Part shown: positions 13,290-24,729 of the stretch, one piece after another
Layout of the letters: each line of letters begins with the position of its first letter
Numbering within the stretch: the stretch's first letter is position 1
Assembly (NCBI GenBank): GCA_022836615.1
Contig: MU405424.1
Span: 1-38,398 of the forward strand
Reading direction: 5' to 3'
DNA from: Annulohypoxylon bovei var. microspora
Lineage: Eukaryota > Ascomycota > Sordariomycetes > Xylariales > Hypoxylaceae
Length of the DNA: 38,398 nucleotides
Made by a program: the position numbers and the translations under genes
Notes under the pieces: generated by a model
What the model saw: only the letters and a program-made list of their open reading frames with translations
Databases searched by the model: none
Told to the model about the DNA's origin: nothing

Positions 13290-13290
13290 T

Positions 13291-15800
13291 TAATTTAAAT
13301 TATTAATTTTTAATTAAATAAAAGTAAATAAAAACTTAAATAAAAACATGAATAATTAATTTAAATATATGTTTAATTTAATAACGAATTTTATGGTAAT
13401 TATAATAATAATAAAAACGGTTTAACCGTTTTAATATTATATTAATGAAAATTTAATATTAAATTAAAATTAAATTAAATTATTAAGTTTATTATTATAT
13501 AATTTAAATAAGTTTTTAAATATTTATTATATTAAATAACATAACTTTAACTTGTAATCGTTTTTATATTCGAAATAATTTAAAAATTACATATTAAATA
13601 AACGTTTTTTTAATAAAAAGTTTAATTTTTAAAGAATTAATATTTTAAATGAAGCTTAAATTAATTAAAAAAGAAACGTTAAGTAAATTTAATCGGAAAT
13701 TATATTACTTATTAAAATATATAAGTTTTTTAAATGTAAAAAAAAAAAAAAAATGGTAATATTTTTATTATTAAAGCTAATATAAGCAAACCATATCGTT
13801 TTAAATAAATTTAACGAAATATAAAATAAATTAAAAATAACTTTAATACTTTATTTTTTATAAATTATAAGAATTTTTATAAAATTATTAAGTGATTTTT
13901 AATAAATAATAATTTATATGTAAACGTGGAAATTAATTTAAGTTATATTTTTAAAAGTAATATTTTAAATATTAAAAAAACATTACGTATTTTATAATTT
14001 ATTTATTATATTTATAACTTTATTATTATAATAAAATAAAAGTTTTATGAATTTTATAAAAGAAATGCGGGAAGCTTTTTATAAGCTTTTTATATGCATT
14101 AAAAATTCGCATTAAAATCGTAAAATATTAATTAATTTGTTATATATTTACGCATTAAACATATAATTATCGTTTTATAATTAAATTAATTTTTTAAATA
14201 TAATTTAAGTAATAAAAAAAACGGTATAACGAGTAATTTTAATTACTTAAATATCGGTTAAAAGTAAAATATATAATACATTTATAATAATTATTACATT
14301 TTATAATATAACGGTGTTTTTTTATAACTTATAAATTTTAAAAGCAATGATAATTTAATTAAACATAACTTAATTAAAGTTTTAAAATTTAATGAAAATA
14401 ATGTTAATGGTGGCATAATAAATTATAATATTAAATTTTAAATAAAATGATTAATAAATTAATTTAATTAAAAAAAAATATTTATAATAAAAATATTTAA
14501 TAATAAGTATTTTAATTATAATAAAAAAGGTTATTAAATAAAAGATTATATTTAAAAGTTATGTTTTTTTTGAAAGATTTTAATATATTTAACGAAATTT
14601 AAGAAAATTATATTAAAAAGCATTTTATTTAAAGAAAATAATAACGATTATTTAAAATTCGGAAAAAAAATTCGAAATGTTTATAATAAATGGAAAAATA
14701 AAGGTGATAAATGAATTTATTTCGCAAAAAATAAAAATGAAAAATAAAATTAATAAAGTTTAATAAAAGCGTTAATTAAATTAAATATTTATTTAAAATT
14801 AATTAATTTATTTAATAATTTTAATAATAAAAATTAAAATAATTATATTTATTTAATAAAAGTAAATAACGGTTTTAAATTATTATTATATAAAAATAAA
14901 TTAATTAAAAAAATATATATAAAATAACATAACCTTTTTATAATTAAATTAAATAATAAAAAGCATTTTATAATCTTTTTTAATTATAATTACGCAGCTT
15001 ATTATGTTTTATAATTTTTGGTAAAAAATTTATAAAAATATAAAACGAGGTAATTATTTATTATAATAAAAGTAAGCGATTTAAAATTATATATAACGAA
15101 AAATGTTATTATTACGGTAAAGTTTAAAATTAAAAATAAATATAATACCCCATTTATAATATTAACGAAAATCGTTTCAAATAAAATGTTTTTAAAAAAC
15201 TTTACATTTAAAAAAAATATATTTTACAAATAAAAAATTTAATATAAAAATGAAATAAACGAAAAAATTATTATATTATAAAAATATAAAAAAAAACTTA
15301 TTTTAAAATTGGTTAATAAAATGTTAATTAATTACGTATAAAAGTTAATTTTTAATATTTCTTATAAGCTTAAATTATAATAATATAAAAATATATTTAC
15401 CATAAATAATATAATTAATATTTATTTAAATATTTATATTAATAAAATATTTAAATTTTTTAATAAAAAAAATAATAAATAAATATAATCATAAAAATAT
15501 AACATTATATTAATATAAATAATTTTCCATTTATGAAGTTTCTTTTAAAAAAATATAACTTATAATAAAAACAAACGTTACATAAATTTATTAAAAAATA
15601 TAAAAGAAAGATTATTCGAAAAAATAAAAGTTTTTAAGCTTTATTATTATTATTTACCTTTAAAAACATTTAATTAAACGGTTATATTAAATAAAATAAA
15701 TTTAAATATAATTTAACGTTTTTATTACAATTATCGAAAAATTAATAAACGTATAAAAAAAAACGTATATTTATTATTTAATGTTATAAATTAAATTTAA
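13291..15800 (+). pseudogene. G1 gag / 5' pol region, decayed
   Basis: By position between leader and reverse transcriptase this should hold the G1 gag and protease. A plus-strand frame near 14640-14720 reads YLKFGKKIRNVYNKWKNKG, and KCYYYGKV near 15100 recalls a zinc knuckle with its second Cys turned to Tyr, but the following His and Cys are not recoverable. I therefore call it only by context. Cytosine and TpG are slightly better kept around 14040-14100 and 14640-14720. Confidence 0.4.
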
Positions 15801-15842
15801 AAAACATTAAATTATAAATAATACATTTTTATTAATTTAAAA

Positions 15843-16440
15843 AACGGGTTTTGGTATATATTTATATATAAATTTTATTATAAAAAAATGGCTTTTATAA
15901 CTTTATTCGAAATATATAAATAAATAATAATATTATTTAACTTAATAAACGCTTTAACGACATTTTAAACACTTATAAAAAAAATCATAACTTTTTTCAT
16001 TAAATAATTAATTGGATTATTAAATAACATAATAATATAAGCCGATATAAAAAAATAATTATATAAATAACTTTTAATAATTTTTAAACGCTTTATAACA
16101 TATAACATAATTATTAACACTTTTAAATTTTAACTTTTCGTTAAAGAAAAAGTTTTTTTTAATTTTATTATTTTTAAAATTAATATTAAAGTAAACTTAA
16201 TTAAAATAATAATAATTAAAAATCGCCCTAAGCTTAAAACAATTATATAAATCAAAACATTTATTAATATAATAAATTATTTTAAACATTTAATAAAAGA
16301 TTATTTAATAATAATAACCTTATTAATAACCTTTATAAATAAACTTAAAAATAAATTTATTAAATTAAATGTAAAAGCGATAATAACATGGGAAAGAATT
16401 CGTAATTTAATTATTATTATATTAATAATATAATGATTCG
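15843..16440 (+). pseudogene. G1 Ty3/gypsy reverse transcriptase relic
   Basis: One plus-strand frame reads NGFWYIFIYKFYYKKMAFIT, then LFEIYK*IIILFNLINALTT and F*TLIKKI. It matches the order of Ty3/gypsy RT blocks (GFWQI...KTAFIT..G.YE...MPFGL.NAP.TFQ). The catalytic block reads LLNNIII at 16017-16031, where LDD is expected: both aspartates have become asparagine by G to A. Downstream, INTFKF*LFVKEKVFFNFII and INYFKHLIKDY match the region after the catalytic motif and the RT/RNase H connection (C..F....V.FLG..I.......K). Stops replace Gln or Trp codons. The enzyme would have copied the element RNA into DNA; this copy cannot. Confidence 0.85.
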
Positions 16441-17893
16441 ATTAAAAATTACCTTTAATAATCAAGTTAAACGTTAATAAATTACATGTTAAAATAACTT
16501 TATTTTAATTATATTTTTACGGTAATTAAAATGTTTTATACTTAATAAGTTATTTTTTTAAAAAGCTTATGAATATATAAACATATTATTTAATTTAAAA
16601 AAAAAGTTATTAAGAATTATATTATTATTATAACATTAATATCATTAAATAAAAAAAAGAAAAATTACAATGGTTATAAACTATAAATCATTTAAATTAA
16701 TTAATATTAAGGTTAAATAATTTATTAAAATTATATGTTTTTTAAATATTATTAAACATTATAATATATAAATTATTTATCGCTTTAATAAAGCTTACAT
16801 ATTAATAAATTATTTATTTAAATTTTTTAATTCGAACTTAATTAATAAAACTTTATTAATTAATGAAAATGAAGTAATAATAAAACTTATTCGATACTTT
16901 TACAAATTTAATTAATTAAACCTTTAAATAATTTATAAATATTTATCATAAAAAATAAATTTTTTAACGGTAATAAAAAAGGAATAAATAAAAAAATATT
17001 TCGTTAAACATTAAAATTAATTATATAAAATCTCGAAGTATATTAAAACATTTAAAAACCCCCCACATACAATAAAAACAATAATTAATATAATAAATAT
17101 ATAATTTATATTAAAATATAATAATATAACTCGCCGATTAACGAACATACATTATAATCGAAAATACATTACAATTAAAATAATATTTAAAGAAATAATA
17201 AAATTATTTTAACACTTTAAAATAACGTTAATAATATATTAAATTATAATTAAATATCTTTTTTATTAATTAATAAAAAAATTAAATACGTTATTATTAA
17301 ATTTATAATTAATACATCCTTTAACACCGTTTACGCATTAAGTAATTAACCATACGTTTTTAAAATAAATAATAATATTAATAATAATCGAATACGTTAT
17401 TAATTAAATAAAAATTAAAGTAATATTATTAATTAAATTCGTTAATTATATTCCACTACGGATAAAAATCGAAAAAAACGTTTAATTATCCACGGAAATA
17501 AATATTTAATAACGTTTAAAATTTCGTCGACCATAAAGTTATGAATTAAATTTAATAACATAATTTTACCATAAAATTAATTACTTTTTTACGTTTTAAA
17601 AGTAATAATAAAATAAAAAAAATTAATAATAATTTAAAAAGGATTATATTTTAAAAATATTAAACGAATTTTATAATTATAAACTTATTTAATTTATTTT
17701 AACGAGCTTTAACCATTTATAATCGTATTATTAAACCTAGCGGTTATAATAATTTCTTTTTAATATTTAATACGTAATTTTTTTAAAATTAACCATTTAT
17801 TAAATACGCCGAATATATTTATAAATTAATTAAAAAAAAAAAACCGTAGCTTAAAAACAATTAATAATATAATATAAAACCTTTATAACTTAT
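16441..17893 (+). pseudogene. G1 RNase H / integrase region, decayed
   Basis: By position this should carry the G1 RNase H and integrase. I could not read their catalytic blocks with confidence. CpG remnants are frequent around 17440-17540 (TTCGTCGACC, CCACTACGG), but frames are heavily broken. Confidence 0.4.
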
Positions 17894-18037
17894 AATTTTT
17901 AAGGTCTTTTTTTTCTTTTACCCGGTACGGCTTTCCACAATGTCCGGGAAAACGTAACTTATGTAAGTTTTGAGGCATTTTTGCCCTCCCAAAATTACAA
18001 GGACCGGGAAAAAGAAAAAAAAGACCTTAAAAATTTT
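17894..18037 (+). repeat. Short palindromic element, copy C
   Basis: The best-preserved copy. The terminal inverted repeat AATTTTTAAGGTCTTTTTTT runs on into a pyrimidine block and CCCGG, mirrored at the right end by CCGGGAAAAAGAAAAAAAAG. The centre has AACTTATGTAAGTT, itself a palindrome. The whole could fold into one long hairpin. Confidence 0.85.
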
Positions 18038-19067
18038 TCTTCGTAAAAAGCTGTTAATTAAGAAAAGGTTTAAAAAAGGGGTGGAAAACAAGGTAAAAAA
18101 CAAGGTGGAAAAAGGGTAGGAAAAAAGGTAGGAAAAAGGGTAAAAAACGGGGTGAAAAAAGGGGGTAATAAGGTGGAAAAAAAAAAAAAATTATCCGGAG
18201 GATATTACCATTTATTTAATTAATTAATTTTTAACTTAATAATTAATTAATTAATTAATTAATTAGTTGATTTATTAATTAATTAAAACCTTAGTTAAAA
18301 AGTTAATTTAAAAATTAATTAAAAAATTAATTTAAAAGTTAATTTAAAAATTAATTAAATAATTGGTTTAAAAATTAATTAACTTATTAATTAAAACCTT
18401 AATTAATTTAATAATTAATTAAATAATTAATTAATTTATTAATTAATTAAATAAATAATAAATTAAATAACTTATTAACTTTTTAATAAAAAAAATATAT
18501 TCCCACATAGGGGGTTTTTACCGTTTTTTAAACCCTTAAATCTTAACTTTAATTTTAATTTTATTTTTAACCTTAATCTTATTTTTACTTTTAACCTTAA
18601 TTTAATTATTAACCTTACATGGTTTTAAAAGCTTACATAATTTTAAAAATTTAATTTTTAATTTAAATTAATTCATTTTTATATAATTAAATAAAATGAA
18701 TAATTAATTAACCTTTAAAAAAATAACCTTTACACGCGAAAGGTAATAATTTAAAAATAATTTAACATATAATTTAAAAAATAATTAATTAAAAAGGTGG
18801 CTTAAAAAAATTATTACATACATAAGCAATTAAAAAATAAATTTAAAAAAAAAATATATTTAATTAAAAATATAAATAAATTTAACCAATTAAAAACGTT
18901 ACGCCCGAGTTAATTAAGTTCGAAAAGGTTTATTAATTATTTATTAATTTTTTATTAATTATTTTATTAATTATTTATTAATTACCTTATTAATTACTTA
19001 ATTAATAATTAATAATTTATAAGTTATAATAAAAGTTTAAACGTAATAATGTTTTCCGAACAAATAA
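17894..19067 (+). mobile_element. Composite repeat copy C, nested in G1
   Basis: Order: short palindrome (17894-18037), homopurine tract (18065-18190), TIR TTATCCGGAGGATATTACC (from 18191), TTAA-rich array, GC-richer patch CCCACATAGGGGG (18502-18514), repeat body, minisatellite region (about 18925-19005), right TIR GTTTTCCGAACAAATAA (19051-19067). It is homologous over its full length to B (inverted) and D (direct). It lies near the 3' end of G1, before the purine tract and 3' LTR. The open frame at 17918-18103 on the minus strand lies inside the palindrome and purine tract and is not a gene. Confidence 0.8.
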
Positions 19068-19434
19068 TTATTATAATAATATAAAAACATTTTAAAAATA
19101 AATAAAAACGTATTTATAAAAAAAAAAGCTTAATACGTATTTACATTTTTAAAGATTAAATATTAAAAATATAATAATAAATAAATAAGTATAAACCATA
19201 TTATAATAACTTATAAAAAATTTACCGTTACCATTAAAGTAATATTTATTAATTACGTAACTTAAAAAAGTTAATACTTTTTAATAAATATAATAATAAT
19301 AATTTCTTTTTAATATACGTAAATAATAACCACCCCGTATAAAGCTTATAATATATAAATAAATAAATATTTAAATAAAATTAATAATAATTATAAAAAA
19401 AATTACATTTATAATAATTATAAATAATTATAAT
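19068..19434. other. G1 3' untranslated region
   Basis: AT-rich sequence between copy C and the purine tract. It may include the 3' end of pol, but no motif is readable. Confidence 0.45.
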
Positions 19435-19446
19435 GGAAAAAGAAAA
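19435..19446 (+). other. G1 polypurine tract
   Basis: GGAAAAAGAAAA lies three bases before the right LTR, where plus-strand DNA synthesis of an LTR element is primed. It supports the plus orientation of G1. Confidence 0.6.
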
Positions 19447-19449
19447 TAA

Positions 19450-19667
19450 TATAAATCTTTAATTTAAAGGTTTTTATAATAACGTTTAAACCATTTATAA
19501 TAATAAGCGTTAATTATTAAAATAATTTTAAATTATATGTAAATTTAATTAATTATAAAACTTAAATTAATTAATAATTAAATATATAAGTTTATTTTTA
19601 TTAATATAAAATAACGTTTATTACACATAAATAATATTTAATATAATTAAAAGGTTCGGACGCATAA
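19450..19667 (+). repeat. G1 3' LTR
   Basis: Starts TATAAATCTTTAATTTAAAG and ends GGTTCGGACGCATAA. It pairs with 11600-11818. Homology stops immediately on both sides, which fixes the LTR length at about 218 bp. Confidence 0.75.
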
Positions 19668-21187
19668 CATTAAAAAAAATTATTATTTTTTCCTTTTAAT
19701 TAATAAAACATTAAAAAAGATTTTTAAAATTAAAATTTTTATAAAATTCGATATTTATTAAACTTTTCATTATATTAAAATAAACCCCACTTTAAAAAAC
19801 CTTATTACTTTTTACATTTATTTTAAATCGTATAAATACCGCGTGTTTTTTTTTAAGTTAAATAATAAGCTTAATGCGTTTTAAAAATATATTAATTAAA
19901 CCTTTTTTTTCATTTTTTAATAATTTTTATATAATATATATAAATAATATTTTAATTTATTTAAAAGATTTATTTTTCCACGAATACCACGTATGGTAAA
20001 TGTTAAAGCGTTTACATTCCATTAACTTATAAATTAATATCCGAAAAAATAAATTTTTAATTATAAAAATTAAATTTTTAAAGTTTATTATTTTTATTTT
20101 TAACGTGGTTATTAATTAAAATAAAATTAAAATAATTTAAAATTAAAAAACATTTATTTAAATTCGAAAACTTTAATCGTTTTTAAGCTTTTACAATTTT
20201 TATTAATAATTTATATTAAAATATAATTAAATTATAAAGCTTTTATATTTTTTTACCACCATTTCACATTAAATTTAAATTAACGAATATATTAAAACAT
20301 TTAAAACATTAAAAATAATTTTAACCATTTTTTTAATTTTAAAACACTTTTATAAAAATCGAAAAATTAAATTAAAAACCGATACCTTTAATAAAATAAT
20401 TTTTAAAGCTTTTTTATAATTAAATAAATTAAAGGATTAATATTTAATAATTTTTTTTTAAAATAATAATTTTTTTAAAATATAATTATTTCATTTATAA
20501 TAAAAAGTTTTTTATTATTATAATAATAATAAAACTTTAAAAATATATATTTATTTCGTTAAATAATAAATTCGATATATTTATAAACCATTAAACGTTA
20601 TAATATTTCGTTATTAAAAAAATATTAAATTTTCGGTAAATTAATTAAAGTAAACATTTATTTTAATTTAATTACGAATTATATTATCGTTTAAAAAAAG
20701 AAAATATAATAATTAACGTTTTATTTTAAAAAGCGGTTAATTTAACCATTTAAAAATAATTAAAAAATATAATTAATTTATTATTTTATTACTTTTTTTA
20801 ATATTTTATAACTTTTAATTAATAAGTTTTTAATAAACTTATCGTTTTTCGATTTTTAATGCATTTTAATTACGGTAAAAGTTTTTAAAGAAAAACCATT
20901 TTAAGGTATTAAGTTAATTAATGTTATTTTAACGGTTAATTAAAATGTTATTAAATTAAAAACGTAATACGAATAAATTAAAAAAAGAAAAAATAAATAC
21001 GTTTTATAAAATGGATTATTATTTTTAAAAAAGAAATTAATAATCCTGGATAACGAGGAGTTTTATATTAAATTATATAATAAATTCCATTATTTTTTAA
21101 ATTAAACGCATTTAAATTAAAATAAAATGCATGTAATAATATAAAAAAAGTATTTATAGTTTAATATAAAAACGTTTATAAATTATT
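19668..21187. other. Unassigned RIP debris between G1 and copia
   Basis: No family recognised. A plus-strand frame near 21040-21090 reads LDNEEFYIKLYNKFHYF and keeps TGGATAACGAGGAG, but I cannot name it. If G1 inserted into an older element, this would be the other half of the relic at 10960-11590. Confidence 0.45.
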
Positions 21188-21354
21188 TGTCACGAAATTT
21201 TAATTTTTCGGTGGTTAATCACGTCACATAATTAATTAATTAAACGTAAGCTTAAATAAATTATTTAAAAAATAAAGTTATGCTTTATTTCTTTTAATAT
21301 ATTATATTTTTTATAATATATAAGATTTAATATTTATAAATTATATAATAATTA
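21188..21354 (+). repeat. Copia 5' LTR
   Basis: Starts TGTCACGAAATTTTAATTTT. It aligns with 29969-30132, with nearly all differences C/T or G/A. The clearest shared piece is AATTAATTAATTAAACGTAA followed by GCTTAAATAAA. The right end is blurred; the other copy ends GTGATACA, close to an inverted repeat of TGTCAC. It is less mutated than the 3' copy at its left end and more mutated at its right end. Confidence 0.75.
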
Positions 21355-22427
21355 TAAGCTTAATATATGTTTAACGTTAATGCTTTAAAAATCTTTATAT
21401 ATAAATATATTTTAAGGTTTTTTTTAATTTTTTAAAAATATTTTTTTAAAAATATATAATATTTTATAACTTATTATTTTTTAAAAAATAACAATTAATT
21501 ATAAATTAATTAATTATTAAATTTTAACTTTTAATATAAATTAAATTAAATAAATAAAAAGATTTCTTATATTAATAATTATTATTATAATAAATTATAA
21601 TAAAAAAAGTATTTAAAAGTTTATTAATTTAAAAGCATTTAATTTTGAATCTTTAAACTCATTTTTATCTTTAATAATCGAAATTATTAAAAAAAAAAAA
21701 AATTAAAAAAAAAATATATATATATAAATTTTAAATAATATTAATTAAAACTTTTAATAATGGAATACGTAATAATATTATAAATTTATTATTAATTTTA
21801 TTTAAATAATTATTAATTAAACTTTCGATAATTATTAATAAAAAAATTATAAAACTTTATAATAAATTTTTATTATAATATATAAAAAAATCATTAATAT
21901 ATGTTATATATTAAAATGTTATAAATTGGATTTTAAATTAAATTTAAATAATAATGTTAAAGATAATTATAGAATTAATCTTTATTAAATATTAAAGGGA
22001 AGGAAAATTAATCGTATAAATGAAAATTTAAACCATTTAATAAATCCTTTAACCGGTTGCTTCGGCTTTAATTACTTTAATATATAAAAGATATTATAAT
22101 ACTTTAAAATTAATAAAGGTAAAAAATATTAAGGCAAATAAATAAATTTACATTTTTAATTATATATATAATTTTAATAAATTTTATAATATTTTTAAAA
22201 TTAAAAAGATAATTATAATTAAAAACTTTTTATATATAATAAAAATTTAAATGACTTTATAATGGGTAAATAATATATTTTAATAAGTAATTTTAAATAA
22301 TTAATTAAGAAAATTTATATTAATATTAAAATAATATTAAATAATATTTTTTAAATAAATTACTTATAACTTAAATTAATTAACGTTAAATATTAATGGA
22401 TAATTTATTATAATTAAAATTTTTAAG
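21355..22427 (+). other. Copia 5' internal region, no motif found
   Basis: Between the 5' LTR and copy D. By position it should hold the leader and part of gag. CTTTAACCGGTTGCTTCGGC near 22045-22065 keeps some GC. I see no readable protein motif. Confidence 0.45.
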
Positions 22428-23483
22428 GTTTTTTTTTTCTTTTATTTAATATAACCTTTTATAATGTCCGGGAAAACGCGACCTTCGTAAGCTTTAAAGC
22501 GTTTTTGCCTTTCCAAAGTTACAAGGACCGGGAAAAAGAAAAAAAAGACCTTAAAAAATTTTTTTTATAAAAAGTTATTAGTTAAAGAAAACGGGGGAAA
22601 AAAGGGGTGGAAAAAGGGTGGGAAAGGGAAGTAATAAGGTGGAAAAAAAAAAAAAATCCGTTCGAAAAACGTTATTAATTATTTAATTAATTAATTTTTA
22701 ATTTAATAATTAATTAATTAATTAATTAATTTATTAATTGGTTAAAAAATTAATTAAAAAGCTAATTTAAAAGCTGGTTTAAAAATTGGTTTAAAAATTA
22801 ATTAATTTATTAATTAATTAATTAATTAAAACCTTGGTTTAAAAGTTAATTTAAAAGTTAATTAATTTATTAATTAATTTATTAATTAATTAAATAATAA
22901 ATTAAATAACTTATTAACTTTTTAATAAAAAAAATATATATTTACATGGGAAGTTCCCACCGCCTTTTAAACCCTTGGATTTTAACCTTAATTTTAACCT
23001 TACTTTTAACCTTAATTTTAACCATTAATCTTATATGGTTTTAAAGGTTTACGTGGTTTTAAAAACTTAATTTTTAATATAAGTTAATTTGTTTTTATAT
23101 AATTAAATAAAAGCTTTTAAAATAAATAATTAATTAACTTTTAAAAAAGTAACCTTTGCACGTGAAAAATAATGATTTAAAAGTGGCTTAACATGTGGTT
23201 TAAAAAATAATTAATTAAAAAAGTGGTTTAAAAAAGTTATTAAATGTGTAAGTAATTAAAAAATGGGTTTAAAAAAAAGATGCATTTAATTAAAAAAGTG
23301 GATGAATTTAACCAATTAAAAGCGTTTTATTAAAGTTAATTAAGTTTTAAAAAGCTTATTAATTTTTTATTAATTACTTATTAATTACTTATTAATTACC
23401 TTATTAATTATTTATTAATTTTTTAATAATATATAATTAATTATTTAAAAGTTTAAGCGTAATAATGTTTTTCGAACGGATAA
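22428..23483 (+). mobile_element. Composite repeat copy D, nested in copia
   Basis: Same orientation as C. Palindrome 22428-22562, shortened purine tract (22570-22654), left TIR ATCCGTTCGAAAAACGTTAT (from 22656), TTAA array, GC-richer patch TTCCCACCGCC (22963-22973), repeat body, minisatellite units (about 23365-23420), right TIR ATGTTTTTCGAACGGATAA (ends 23483). The two TIRs of this copy are the most alike of any copy. It retains more TpG than C in places (AGTGGCTTAACATGTGG near 23181-23197). Confidence 0.8.
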
Positions 23484-23899
23484 AAAATAATTATAATAAT
23501 TCCCGAAACCATTTAAAAGCTTTTATTAATATATAATATAATTACTTTTATTTAAATATTAATAAAGAAATTTACTTATAAAAACCCATAAAATGTGGAA
23601 TTTTTCAATACGTAATTACAAGAAAAATAATTAAAAAAATTAAATTTTTAAATAAAAAACGTTATAAAGTTATTAAAAAACGTTATAATAATACACATTA
23701 AAAATAAGTTAAAAACAATATTAAATATTTTAATTAAAAAGTAACCCCTTAATAAACCCGCTTATTAAATAAACGTAATTAAAAAAGAGTTTTTAATAAT
23801 ATTAAAAATAAAACTTTTAAATTAATATAATTAAAATATATTATTATAATAACTTTTAAACTTATTTTAATTAAATTTTTACTTAAAAATAATTTTAAA

Positions 23900-24638
23900 T
23901 TTAACTTAAAATAAATAAATTTTACTTTAAAGATTTACATAATAATAAAATTCAAAAAATACTTATTATTAAAAAATATAATATTTAATACATATAAATT
24001 AATTAATTTAATAAATTATAAGAAATTTTTAATCTTAAGAATTTTTAAACTTATAAAAGAAGAAAATATAATTTAAGCAAAGATAATATTATTTTTAATT
24101 ATTAAAAAAGAAAAACAATTAATTTTTAAGATTTTAATTAAAATTAATGGCTTGAATATTAATAATTTTATATTATTTAAAATGGTTGTAATAAAAGGAT
24201 TTTATGTTAATATTATTTTAAAATATCGTTTATTTAAAATTAAAATTTAATATTATGGTTTAAATTATTTATTATGTTTTAAATAAAATATAATTAAAAG
24301 TGTGGTAATGAAAAAATTAATTTATAAATATAATTTAATTTTCTTAAAATATAAGCTTTTTTTTATTTATTTATAAACTTTATATATATTATTTTTAATT
24401 ATTTTTAATATAATATTATAAAGTATAATAAATTTATATTTTTATTTAACGTTTAAAATAATTTAATTAAAATAACCTTTAAAAAACTTAACGGTATTAA
24501 AATAAAATAACAAAGTAATATAACATTTAAAATTAAAATACCTTAAATTAATAATTTTTAAAACATTAATATATTATTATTACATAATCACTTTAAGGTG
24601 TTAAATTTGTTGCATGATAAAAGGAATGAATTATTAAA
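23900..24638 (+). pseudogene. Copia protease and integrase N-terminal relic
   Basis: A plus-strand frame from about 24010 reads LIKINGLNINNFILFKMVVI, then FYVNIILKYRLFKIKI*YYG and LNYLLCFK, close to the segment after the copia protease ('L.NVLYVP.F..NLIS...L...G'). Further on, HLKLKYLKLIIFKTLI and C*ICCMIKGMNY resemble the integrase H-x-H...C-x2-C zinc-binding region that begins the copia integrase. The protease active-site block itself is not readable. The frame is cut at 24639 by the 91 bp insertion. Confidence 0.6.
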
Positions 24639-24729
24639 TGTAAAAGGAGCTTCGCTCCTTGGAATGGGATTAACAATAAATACCTAAGCTTAAGTGACTG
24701 TATCACGTGACAGCTAAATTCCCGTGACA
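24639..24729. mobile_element. 91 bp TG...CA insertion, LTR-like
   Basis: This small island keeps ordinary base composition inside RIP-damaged DNA. It begins TGTAAAAGGAGC, contains the perfect hairpin AAGGAGCTTCGCTCCTT, and ends CACGTGACAGCTAAATTCCC followed by GTGACA. Both ends fit TG...CA of an LTR; read in reverse it starts TGTCACGGGAATTTAG, recalling the start of the surrounding copia LTR (TGTCACGAAATTTTAA). It could be a solo LTR or LTR fragment of a small non-autonomous element. No clear target duplication is visible. Confidence 0.5.

Larger units (their letters stand above)
12085..13290 (-). mobile_element. Composite repeat copy B, nested in G1
   Basis: Reverse-oriented copy of the composite that also occurs as C and D. 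From left to right on the plus strand: TIR TTATCCGTTTAAAAAACATT, a 12 bp minisatellite (AATTAATAAGGT-like units, about 12150-12230), the repeat body, long TTAA-rich runs (12677-12960), the second TIR (GTTTTCCGGATGGAT, 12980-12994), a homopyrimidine tract (13005-13135), and a short palindrome (13149-13289). No protein is readable. Copies B and C form inverted repeats of about 1.2 kb around 13291-17893. Confidence 0.8.
11600..19667 (+). mobile_element. Ty3/gypsy LTR retrotransposon G1, dead
   Basis: Two directly repeated LTRs (11600-11818 and 19450-19667) bracket a region holding a Ty3/gypsy reverse transcriptase relic on the plus strand and a purine tract just before the right LTR. The total span is about 8.07 kb. 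Removing the two nested composite repeats (B about 1.2 kb, C about 1.17 kb) leaves about 5.7 kb, a normal size for a fungal Ty3/gypsy element. B sits just after the 5' LTR region and C shortly before the 3' LTR. All frames are broken. No target-site duplication can be read with confidence because the flanks are nearly pure A/T. Confidence 0.7.

Noticed and set aside
15090..15130. Zinc knuckle in G1 gag (KCYYYGKV)
   Set aside because: The first two Cys positions fit, but the His and last Cys cannot be explained by C to T or G to A changes at the right spacing.
17918..18103. 61-codon minus-strand open frame
   Set aside because: It lies wholly inside the palindrome and purine tract of composite copy C; the sequence is repeated in B and D without a conserved frame.
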